Shown piece after piece: positions 11,300-20,804 of a stretch of DNA of 64,000 nt. Under the pieces are notes generated by a model that was not told the origin of the DNA, ran no database searches, and worked only from the letters and a program-made list of their open reading frames with translations. Location of the stretch: contig JAEVLN010000010.1 of assembly GCA_018350325.1 (NCBI GenBank), positions 806,001 to 870,000 of the forward strand, in the 5' to 3' direction. The translations under genes and the position numbers were made by a program. Source of the stretch: Globodera rostochiensis. Taxonomy: Eukaryota; Nematoda; Chromadorea; Rhabditida; Heteroderidae. The number at the start of each line of letters is the position of its first letter. Position 1 is the stretch's first letter.

Positions 11300-11520
11300 C
11301 CCAAATAATTAAGAGGGGTCATGTTTTGTTTGTTGGTAAGGAAAGGAAATGCTTTTCAAAGGGCGCTAACTCGGAAAGAAAATGGAAAAAGCCCCAAAAA
11401 ACATGTAAGAAGAAAAGTTATTTAAATTTTGTGATAAAAAATGGAAAGAAAAAAATTGATCCAATTTTAAAATGTGCTATTGTTATTGAGCACAACCATG
11501 GGGATTTAAATTTGCATATT
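11300..11520 (+). pseudogene. Possible FLYWCH-like zinc-finger remnant
   Basis: An open stretch reads GHVLFVGKERKCFSKG, then RKWKKPQKTCKKKSYLN and, after a gap, AIVIEHNHGD. The order hydrophobic core, W-x-C and terminal HNH is reminiscent of FLYWCH-type domains found in nematode proteins and in transposon-derived genes. Only one C before the HNH is convincing and it is embedded in repeats, so this is a weak call. Confidence 0.2.
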
Positions 11521-12099
11521 GCCTTTGAGTCCACGAAAAGCTTCAATCTGAATATTCAAACTTGGGTTGATCCCCGACCCTTTGGGGGTGGAAAAGTCGG
11601 GGGTCAGCGTTCTTCGGGGGCGGCGTGTCGGGGACGAGATGAGACCCAAAAATGTCGGGGGCGTCGGGGAGCAACCCGAATTCAGGCTGAAATGTTTCTA
11701 TTTCTGGATAGCTAAACATTTTCCAATCCCTGACAACCCCCTCTACTACCGTATACAAAAACACAGTATGATATTGATCCAGCGGACGTTTTTCAAAGAA
11801 TTAAAAAATTTGTTCCGCTCATTTTTAGGTTTTGCTTGCCCTCTGATCACTTTCCGATTAAAAACAACAAAAAAAATATGGTTGGTGCTTGTGCATTAAT
11901 ACCATCAAAGATTTACGAAAAGGGCGAGGGGGGGGGGGGTCGGCCGGTCGTCATCCCCCAAAATGCCACTATAATCTTCTGCTGAGTGGAGCTTTCTTAT
12001 CGCAAAACAATTTTCAACGCAATTGAGCTGATGTTGTGCCCCCTCATTCTCTACTATTGGGGCCTGTATATATATTTACCACACAGAGATTGTGGGCGA

Positions 12100-12660
12100 T
12101 AGGAGAGTGGGGGGGGGGGGGGAGGAGGATTGGAGATGATAGGGAGGGGGGGGGGGGGGAATTGAGACTAGGGTTGGACAACCCCGGGTTATTCGGCACC
12201 GGCACCGGGTGTTTTTGGAAATTTTCGGGGTAAAATTATCCGGGGCTTGGACCAACCCCAGCCAAATTATCCGGTATCCGGACGAATATCCGGGTGTTTT
12301 TGAGCTACACGATATCCGGGAAACCCGGATAATATCCGGTTTTGCCCAACCCTAGTTGTGACGATTGAGAGGGGGGGGGGGGATTGGGGACGATAGGGAG
12401 TGGGGGGGGGATTGGGGAGGATAGGGAGGAGAGGAGGGGGATTGGGGACGATAGGGAGTGGGGGGGGGGAGGATTGGGGAAGATAGGGAGTGAGGGGGGG
12501 AGGATTGGGGAGGATAGGGAGGGGGGGGGGGATTGGGGAGGATTGGGGAAGATAGGGAGGGGGGGGGATTGGGGACGATAGGGAGTGGGGGGGGGAGGTA
12601 GGGGGGAGAGATTGGGGGCGATAGGGGGGGGGGAGGTAGTGATCGGGGGAGGGGGGGGAT
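12100..12660. repeat. G-rich minisatellite, gattggggacgataggga type
   Basis: Two blocks (about 12100-12165 and 12360-12660) of a unit of about 30 bp made of gattgggga, cgatagggag and a run of 7-12 G. Block two holds at least eight copies. The plus strand has many G runs able to form quadruplexes. The palindromic element 12168-12355 is inserted between the two blocks. Confidence 0.92.
12168..12355. mobile_element. Palindromic MITE-like element, ctagggttgg...ccaaccctag
   Basis: Starts ctagggttggacaaccccgg and ends ccggttttgcccaaccctag, nearly perfect terminal inverted repeats. Interior is degenerate atccgg words. It splits the G-rich minisatellite, as a later insertion would. TA at each edge would fit a Tc1/mariner-type target duplication. 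Confidence 0.6.
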
Positions 12661-12897
12661 GAAATGGATGGCTTTAACTTGGCTTACCATCCATCATCAC
12701 CGCACTCTCCTCTCTGTCTCACTCTTTTTCGTGTTATCAGTCAGTAAGCAGTATTTGCTGTTGCTGATCACTCAGCACGTCCCCGACATCCCCGCGTTGG
12801 TCTACGACATTTTGGACGTTGTCCCCGTCCTCGAAATGACCGACGACGAAAAAATTGCTTCGCCGGCCGCTTCGTCGTTTCAATTATCTATTTATAG

Positions 12898-13066
12898 TAG
12901 GGTTGGCCCTCGTCCCCGAACCCCGCCTTTTTTTAGTCGGGGTTTTCGTCCCCGACCCAGAATTTTTCGGGGCTTTTGCTGAGAAAAACCCTGACCCCCA
13001 ACTTTTTTGGTCGGGGACGAAAACCCCGACTCTTCCCGCCCCCGTTGGGTCGGGGACCAACCCTAA
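12898..13066. mobile_element. Palindromic MITE-like element, tagggttggcc...ggaccaaccctaa
   Basis: Ends are tagggttggccctcgtcccc and cggggaccaaccctaa, inverted copies of each other. The interior is built from ccccgac and gtcgggg phrases. Same organisation and end sequence as 12168-12355. Confidence 0.6.
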
Positions 13067-13639
13067 TTTATAGAGAGGTGACGACAGACTCTCTCTCTCT
13101 TCCCGTCTATAAACAATTCAAAAAAATGGTTGGGTTGCGTGCCCCTCTATTACAAAATATTGGAAAAAGCCATTATTACGAGATGATGCTTTTATTTGTT
13201 CCGAACTCTCGAATGAAGTAAATTACCTAAATGCCTGTCTGATTGTTGGCTGCTTTTTAGGGCTCCAGACTGGCACAAAATAACTCGATTCAACCCGCTA
13301 ACCAATTCTGACATTCTTAAAGCTGATCAAACAAAGATCTGAAGCAATCTTTAAGCTGCTACAGCTTTGCGATTGGACAAATCTCCAAAAATTTTTTACC
13401 AGAAACACTTAAAATTCCAATTTTTGGGGTTTTCTGGCCTCGCTTAATGATTGCTTCAACTCTTTGAGAGCTTTCGAATGGCTTTAAGAATGTCATAATC
13501 GGTTAGCTTTCTTCGGTCTGTATTCGGGCCGGCCGAAAATTCGGTTGATCTGATCAGAATGAATGAACAGTTAGTTCTTCTAGATTTGTTTATGAAGTGA
13601 GTGAATAATAAAATTTCTTTAAAAAAAAATTTCCACCGA

Positions 13640-14519
13640 TCAGTGAATACAGTCGAACGTTTCGCCCTCCACCTCAACCTCCAAGTTGACGTTGCCCAGG
13701 TCAAAGTACTTTTTGGGCGGTGCCCGGCCCGAATGAATGTACTTGTCCGGGATGGTGATGATCCATTTGCGAGGGCACGGCTGTGTGGGAGATGATTAAA
13801 TCAAAAAACAATGGAAATGTATAAATATTTTTTAAATTGAGGATTCTTTTGAAGCAAAATTTTTCGAATAATTTTTTAACGCCCAAGTCTTTTTTTTTGA
13901 ATTGTTCGGGATTGGCATTTGGTCCGCATCCCGTTCGGGATCCGGACTGAGCATTCTTTAATTCTGCGGGATTGGAATCACTAAGGGATTGATTGGTTGA
14001 TCTTTGGATTGATGTTTAGGAGATTTGAGGGATTGGATCGCGATCGTGCTTTAGCCGGGATCCCGACTGACAATTTGGGTCATTGTCTGGCTTCGTCGGG
14101 ATTTAGCCGGGATCCCGAACCCGGAAAGTTTGTTTGGCCGTTCTCTACTATAAACTCACGTTCAGTCCCTTGTTGCAATGGTGGTAGATCTTCAACTCCG
14201 GGTCGATGTTGGTCGTTTCGCGCTCGTCTCCCTGCACTTTGAAGTTTCCCATCGCGTCCGTTCGTGTCGAGTCCAGCTGATCGTCCGGGTCCAAGCCTGC
14301 AACAAAAAAAATAATTAATTAATTAATTTAAAAACATTTATTTTTTAAAAAAACACCCGTGTCCTTGTCGAACAGTTTGACGAGAACATTTGACGACGGT
14401 TTGTCTCCGCAGAACAGACGGCCCGTGACACCGACGGATTGTTGACGAAGGCCAAAAGAGGAGATGGGAAGGAAGCTGAAGAACAGCAAGACGGAAAGAA
14501 GTGGCAAAATTTGATCCAT
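13640..14519 (-). CDS. Transthyretin-like (TTR) family secreted protein, copy 3
   Basis: Three minus-strand exons in phase: 14519-14357 (ATG), 14296-14160 and 13780-13640 (TGA), 146 residues. Signal peptide MDQILPLLSVLLFFSF followed by LPISSFG. Landmarks: GRLFCGDKPSSNVLVKLFDK, GLDPDDQLDS, GNFKVQGDERETTNIDP, YHHCNKG, PCPRKWIITIPDKYI, LGNVNLEVEVEGE and the terminal DCIH. The exon-1 boundary falls at the same codon as in copy 2, which supports common descent; the intron between KIYH and the last third seen in copy 2 is absent here. The second intron carries gggatt and cccgaac words (13900-14130), so all three TTR copies have a repeat-laden intron. No frameshift or stop interrupts it. Confidence 0.95.
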
Positions 14520-16780
14520 TTTAACACTTAAAATTGTCAGTAAAACTAACACAAAACCGTGACCTCAAACCCCGACAAGTTGGGTTATTCCCCGACATCC
14601 CCCCCTGACAATCCCGACCCCATTCCCGACTATTTCCCCCCCCCCCCCCGATAATCCCGACCCCATTCCCGACTACTTGTTGATCAAGAGTCCTAATCAG
14701 AAATTAATCCTAGCCATCTTGCTGAATCTTGTCCATTTTAAATCGAGATCGAAATGGGGGGAGGGGATGATCGCTGGGGTCGCCGATCGCAGTGATGGGC
14801 GGGGGGGGGGCTTCTGATGGGGCGGGGGGGGGGGGGAGGGGGGAGGGTTCAGCATAAGGGGTAGGTATCCCATCAAGAAAGTGGAATTGGGTGGAAAAAA
14901 TACGTTTGTCCCCATTAGTACCCTAATAAACACATTGTTTTTAATGTCTGTTTCTCTCATAAACAAAGCACAGAGAAATCAGACGGCGACGGACTCCGAT
15001 TTCATTCTGGGGAAAAGCAAAAAATTTGTTATTTGTTATGTATTCACTATCAATCATCATCAAGAAAAAAAAGATAAACGACGACGGAGTGAATCATCTC
15101 AACAAAAAAATGTGTGAAAATGGGAAAAGAATGTTGTAAATACGACATAAATGTTTGAATGCTTTTGCTGTGATGAATCAACAAAAAATGGTGTCTATGA
15201 CGAATTTGAAAAATATTGGGACTGTGAAAAGTAAGGGGACCGGCCAAACCGATTTTTCTAAATCGGTCTCCCGGCCCAATCTTGAAAACCCCCGAAAAAA
15301 TTATCGCTCGGGAGTCACGGCTTAGGACCCCGACCAAATCCCGACCACGATCAATGATCGGTCGGGATCCCGAATTCAATCCCGCGGGATACCGATACCA
15401 AAAAAATCCTGACGGGAGATCCTAATCCCGTTGTTGGTTCTGATCCTGATTACAGTAATGAATTTTTACCACTTATAATATGAACATCGATGGGGGATGA
15501 AACAATTTGTAAAAATTTTTAAAATTATTTCCTGTATTTAAAATGTTTTTGTTGACAATTCAGAGCAACTTTTTATTTTTTGCCCAGCAAAATTGATTGA
15601 TATTTAAAAATTCACAACTTTGTTCAAAGTTGAAGTACCCCTAATTATTTTAATGTCATAAAATCAGAAAAACCAGAACATTTTTTATTCCATATGTTTT
15701 TAAGAAATTTGAAATTATAAAGTTATGGTCAATTATCTAAAATTCGGAAATTTTCACTGAAAACTTCTAAAATTTAAGAAGTGTTTTCCAAATTTGGTTA
15801 ATTTTGAAGCAATTTTTCTTAACAGCATTGTTAAATCCCTTTTTTAACGTTTTGTAAATCCCATCAAAAATGGCAATAAATTTTTTTGTTTCATAAATTA
15901 GTCTTCACTCTTGATTTTTTAAGGATGTTGTACGGATTTAAAAATAAAATTATATAGCTTGCCTAGTGAAGACATTGTTGAAATTTTTACAAAAAAAATG
16001 CAGAATTTTTATGAAAAAAAATTTTATGAACAAAATTACCCCGACTCCCGACCCCGACAATTTGGTCGTCCCAGACCCCGACGACCCCCGACATGGCCAA
16101 CCCCGAAACTCGACATTTCCGCCCCCGAGGGGTCGGGGCTTTTAATTGTTTTTTTGACATTTGGCTCGGCTTAGCGTTCAGAGGTTTCAAAATCGAAGGG
16201 CAGAGGGACAGCCAAAAGACAAATCGAAACTATGGCATAGCAACAAAAGGGGCTTTATCAGACATAAATAGCCAAAACCATAATTTTCCCAAAATGACGA
16301 CAGCAGAAGCGACTAAAAAGTGCATTATAAATAGGATAAAGTTACGGTAAATTGAAAGAAAATCGGCAAAAAGAGGAATTGGATAATTTTGTATAAGAAC
16401 ATATTTGTTAATTGCTTTTGTTAATGAGTAAAAGTTTGTTTTTGTGCAGCCGTATTTAGGAATCCATTAAGATTTTTGTTCAAGTTGGCATTGTGTTGCC
16501 CCTCCGGCGTTCCATGAGACTTCAAAAAATATTTTATTCGGTATTAAGCACGTGATAAACACAAACGCACACAGGCGTCACGAAAAATTGGCAATTTGGC
16601 ATAATGATTATAAAAATATTTGAATTGGTAATAACGAAATTTGGAACCGAACCAAACCCTTTCGGTTACCCAAATCAAAACGAAGCTTAAATTCAAAAGA
16701 AATGGGGTAGGCGGCATCGGCATTCAGCGACCTCATTTGGCATTTTGGTGGACGAAATTCAAATTTCTCGCTTCTGATAA
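14520..16780. other. Intergenic 2.3 kb, repeats only
   Basis: Contains ccccgac repeats at 14565-14680, a G/C-poor stretch with poly-G runs (14800-14840), a palindromic-looking patch at 15235-15420 built from cggtctcccggcc and atcccgaattc words, and the cccgac element at 15950-16145. No coding exon is recognised on either strand. Confidence 0.55.
15950..16145. repeat. cccgac-rich element related to 5225-5400
   Basis: Shares gcttgcctagtgaagacattg with the serpin-intron element (gcttgcccactgaggacattg) followed by AT-rich sequence and then a block of cccgac, cgacatggccaa and gcccccgaggggtcgggg. The common order of three separate words in two places argues for a dispersed family. Confidence 0.6.
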
Positions 16781-18691
16781 TCACTAAAAAATTAAATTCT
16801 TTTTGTTGTTGTGCTCTTACCGGGGCAGGAGGTGCTTTTGCCGAATTGTTTCCCGGTTTGTTGCCTTCGCATTTTTTGCCCAAACATTTGAGCAGTCCAT
16901 CGCCTTCCTAAATTTTTTGTTTTTAAATTGAAATGTTCAATAACTATTGAAAATTAAAATCATAATTTTTTTTCTTCAACATTATTAAGCATTTTGTAAA
17001 AACAGTCCACCAAAGTTATTTGCATGTCGCATTTGTCAGCGATAATTCCGAGTCCGCCTCCCTGGGGAATTGCGCCTAAAAAGTCAAAGGCCAGCGCGGA
17101 AACGGGATCCTCCTGGCGCAGAAGGCCGCCCCTCCACGCTTTCTCAACGAACGTCTCCGATTCGTTCAAAGGCTGTCCCGCCACAAATCCGCCCAAAATG
17201 CCCGGTTCGCCGAGGCGAATCTCACAGCATGACTCATTTTGGGCATTGCATGCCACGCTAAATTAAATGATCAAAGGCTCAACATATTGGCACAAAACGC
17301 CCAGGTTTCCTAGCTTCAAAGCAGTTTTCTCTTTTATCAGTATAAATCACTCTCAAAAATAAATGATAAAATGCTTGTGTTCGGGACAACCAACGCTTTA
17401 CCCCCCCCCCCCCCCCCGGGGAGGGCTTTGCGAACCCAAAGACGAGCATGGGGCGGCCCGGTTAATGACGTGTGAATGTGCAACTTTATGTTTACTAGAG
17501 CTGTTTGAGACCGAGAAATGACCCAGAGACTCGAGACTGAGACATTACCCCGAGACTCGAGACTGAGAAAGACCCCGAGACTCGAGACCGCGACCGAGAA
17601 CTGACCCCGAGACTCAAGACCGTGAAATGACCCCAAGACTAGAGACCGAGAAATGGAGTCGAGACCAAGAAATGACCCCGAGACTAGAGACCGAGAAATG
17701 ACCCCGAGACTCAAGACCAAGACTCAAAAAGCCGAGAAATTTCTCGGTTTGAGACCCGAGACCGAGACTTTCTTAAACTTTTTTATTGCAATTCACTCAG
17801 ATTTTTTTATTTTAAGATTAACAAGTTTTTAGGAGTGTATAAAGATTCTCAGTCAGGGAGTAGCGAATCTCCGACAAATAATTTAAGACACAAAGATTAA
17901 CCACTGAGTGAGCCACAACTAGCATTGAGAGCAACGTTTCGGCAAAAGAAACCCGAGAGTCGAGACCGAGACCCAAAAAAAACTGAGCAATTCTCGGTTC
18001 GAGACCGAGACTCTCGAACAGCTCTAATGTTTACGTTTCCAGGCTGGTCGACGAGGACAGCAATGTGTCCCCAACATGCGCAATTTTGAAGCCATGAAGC
18101 GTTTTGCCCTCAAACTCATTGTCATTCCAGTTTGCCTGGGCATTCTTGCATTTGGTGGCAATTTCGTTGTTTTCAAAGTAATTTTTCAATTGGAATTGCG
18201 TTATCACTGGCGCATTTGCTGGGTCCATCTGTCCGACAAAGCAGAGAATCAAGCTAAAATTATTTAAATTTTAAAAATTCAAAACAATTAATTATGAACT
18301 GATTGTTTACCCATCTTTGCACTTTTCTATAGGACCAGCGACATTCAAAACGCAGATGTTCAAAATCATTTTGCGCGACTCATCATTAGTGCTTCCGTTG
18401 AAGTACAGCTTGATCACGTCGGGCACAACTCCTTGCATGGATTTCGCACTAATGACACTACCAACAAAACAAAAATGCTTAAAATGTAACGAATTAAAAT
18501 CGGATGCCTTACATTTGTCCTGCCGGATTTATTGTTATCGGCACATCACCAGCTCCCCCCTCACCCAAGTCCTTTCCGGTTTTCCAATCGGTCCAAGCAG
18601 CGGCCACCAAAACGGTACTGTTTGGGACAGTTCCCAAACCGAACAGGCAAATGAACGCAATCGGAAGGAAGGAATTGGCAAAAGCAGTCAT
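16781..18691 (-). CDS. Orphan secreted cysteine-containing protein
   Basis: Six minus-strand exons join perfectly in phase: 18691-18513 (ATG), 18457-18311, 18253-18035, 17257-16981, 16907-16821 and a last exon that contributes only the stop (TGA 16783-16781). The product would be 303 residues. It opens with a signal peptide (FANSFLPIAFICLFGLG). Later segments read MQGVVPDVIKLYFNGS, MILNICVLNVAGP, a CFVGQMDP stretch, NESCCEIRLGEPG, CDMQITLVDCFYKML and LLKCLGKKCEGNKPG, with a proline/alanine tail APPAP. There are about a dozen cysteines in the mature part. I do not recognise the family. The signal peptide, lack of other membrane segments and nematode context fit a secreted protein, perhaps a parasitism-related one, but that is inference. 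The long third intron contains a palindromic element and a poly-C tract. If the last 37-bp intron is retained, the protein would instead extend for about 40 more residues. Confidence 0.7.
17496..18026. mobile_element. Palindromic element of gagaccgag words inside an intron
   Basis: Begins tagagctgtttgagaccgag and ends ctcgaacagctcta, an inverted match. Between them are many degenerate gaccccgagactcgagacc words at 17515-17770 and again at 17945-18015. The middle carries a tRNA-like segment on the minus strand (about 17850-17918). The whole lies in the intron 17258-18034 of the orphan secreted gene. Confidence 0.65.
17850..17918 (-). repeat. tRNA-like relic (A box tggctcactcagtggtta)
   Basis: Minus strand reads tggctcactcagtggtta, very close to a tRNA A box, then about 35 bp on ggagattcgctactcc, a weak B box with stem. 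Acceptor stem not convincing; a tRNA-derived remnant is likelier than a gene. Confidence 0.35.
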
Positions 18692-20804
18692 TTTTGCTTG
18701 CTTTTTACTTAAAAAAAATTATTATTAATTTAAAAGTTTTTGTTTTGGGAATTGAATGGACGCAGTTGACAGAGAGACCCGTCTCGTTAAAATGAATACG
18801 AATGAATGGTCGGTTTGCCGGGGATGGACCGGACGACGGACGGACCTGTCGTCCGTCCGTCCACTATCACTCAGTCCATCACAAAAAATTGTGAAGTGGT
18901 TGGTGATCAGAATAGAATGGAATGAATGAATGATTCATTTTGGGAAGGATTTTAACTTTTTTTAACGATGTTGAACGGACGGCGAATGGTGCGGAAAATG
19001 AATCATCGGACAATGGCCGTTTCAATATTTTTTTTTTTGCGTAAAAATGACGTGAGAAATTGTTCAATGCTTTAAAGTATGTAGAGAATCTGGTCATGCT
19101 TAGGAGGGATAATCCCGGCTTTTGGATTCCCCATTCCGGTTCTGTCTGTCCCATTCCTGGTAGTCGGAAGATCGGGATCAGAGTCCTGGGATTCCCGATC
19201 CGGCAGGGATATTGTAGTCGGAAGATTGTTATCAGAGAGTCCCGGGATCCGATCCTGCAAAGATTGGTATTGATCCATTGGTCCAAATCCTCGAACATTT
19301 GTTTCGCATTGTTCAAGCTGATCCTTGCTGAATCAAAATTAATTATTTAAATGGAGTTTTCAAAGTCCTGAAAGGTTACAAGCTTTGAATCATTAGAAAT
19401 TGTTTTTTAAATAAAATTAATTTACGACCATCGCCGTTATTGGACACCTTTTTCGCTTCCTCCAATAAAGTCAAGTCACAATTGCTGCGACGAGTGTTCT
19501 AAAACACGCCGACCAAACAAAATGTGTGGCTTCATCGTTCGGCTTCTTCTGTTTAAACACGGACTTCCTCAAGTTCGGATCGTCCAATCGACAATATTAT
19601 CAATCATTAAGTAAAAACGGTTGGGATCAACCCGAAATTTGTTCAACAATGAATGGTATTGGTCATTAATTGAGCTAAAGTATTTAATATTCATGACATT
19701 TCAATTCACGTTTCTACACCAAAAAACTGCAAGATAAAAAAAACCTGAACAGGAGGATAAATGCCCTCAAGAAGCGCCAATCGACTTATTTCTTTTGGCG
19801 TCAAGCTAAAAAGGAGGACAGAACGATTCGTTTGGCGTCATTCAAATTTTACCAAAAAATGGTTAATTGGCATTATTACCTACCTAATTGTTTGCAGGTC
19901 ATTCATTCCCTTCCCTCCCCCCCCCCCCTTTTGACCTATCAATCACTTTTGTTTTCTCCACGCATTTGACCGCAAATGATTTTTTTTCCAAATTGCTCTG
20001 AAACATTTAAATTCTTTTAATATTTTTCCGATTTTGTTTATTTGAATAATAAAATAAATTTGTTTCAATTGACCATTACAAGAAAAAAATTCCCGATTCT
20101 CAATCCCAATTAATCCCGGTCCAGGCTTTTACGATCCCGGTCAATCCCAGTCCCGGTTTTTCTCAAAAATCCCGGTTCCGGCCAATTCTACTCCGAACTC
20201 ACAACTAGAGATCGGCGGATTCCCCTCGGGAAAAGTACGGGATTCCCGGCCCCGTCTTTTTTGCCCAGCAGGAGTTTTTACGGGAACGGGAAAAACAGTA
20301 ATTCCCGTCCCCGTTAAATTTGAAATTCCCGTTCCTGGAAATTTTATTTTAACCGTACTCTACTCACAAATATGTGGATATAATATGTACACCTACCTAT
20401 CTTAATTGTTCGTTAAAACGGTTAAATTGGCATTATTACCTACCTAATTGTTTGCAGGTCATTCATTCCCTCTCCCCCCCCCCTTTTGCCCCCCCCCTTT
20501 TTTGAATTGTCAATCACTTTTTGTTTTCTCCATGCATTTGACCGCACCCAAAGATTATATCCACGAATGTGTAAATGATTTTTTCCGAATTTCTCTGACC
20601 ATTTAAACAATTCTTTTAATATTATTCCAATTAACACAAGTTTTTCATCTTGTGAAGTTTTCAAAAAAAAATTCCCGGCGCCGGACCCTTAGGCACAACA
20701 AAAAAGAACATTGAGTCAATTTAATTTATAACCTCCCTAATAATAAATGATCAAAACTAAATTCAGGCTCTTAAGATATTTAAAAATAATTTTATTTTAC
20801 AAAT
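18692..20804. other. Intergenic 2.1 kb with isolated exon-like pieces
   Basis: On the minus strand two open pieces with plausible splice ends read NTRRSNCDLTLLEEAKKV (about 19504-19427) and KDQLEQCETNVRGFGP (about 19337-19275). They could be exons of one small cysteine-containing protein, but start, end and family are unknown. A perfect-looking palindrome of gacggac words is at 18825-18865. Direct repeats at 19859-19975 and 20422-20548 flank a palindromic element. Confidence 0.4.
19859..20548. repeat. Direct repeat pair (about 115-bp arms) flanking a MITE-like element
   Basis: Both arms (19859-19975 and 20422-20548) contain attggcattattacctacct, aattgtttgcaggtcattca, a poly-C run with ccttttg, and tcaatcactttttgttttctcc. 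Between them at 20206-20360 lies ctagagatcggcggattccc...ccgtactctac, a member of the TAGAG-ended element family. A relative of that element is at 60081-60246. Confidence 0.7.

Larger units (their letters stand above)
10951..13639. other. Intergenic 2.7 kb between TTR copies 2 and 3, repeat-rich
   Basis: No complete gene is visible. It contains a poly-C run at 11290-11302, a possible zinc-finger remnant (11300-11520), a G-rich minisatellite (12100-12660), two palindromic elements and a G/C-balanced stretch at about 12755-12890 that reads openly on the plus strand (HVPDIPALVYDILDVV, then MTDDEKIASPAASS). The last could be a first exon but no acceptor-donor pair or homology supports it. Confidence 0.5.

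Noticed and set aside
12352..12690. Proline-rich open frame on the minus strand
   Set aside because: It is the translation of the G-rich minisatellite; repeat units, not codons, are conserved.
19072..19316. Minus-strand frames through 19.07-19.3 kb as a gene
   Set aside because: Most of the length is a ggatcccggga-type repeat; only the first 20 residues next to an acceptor look exonic.
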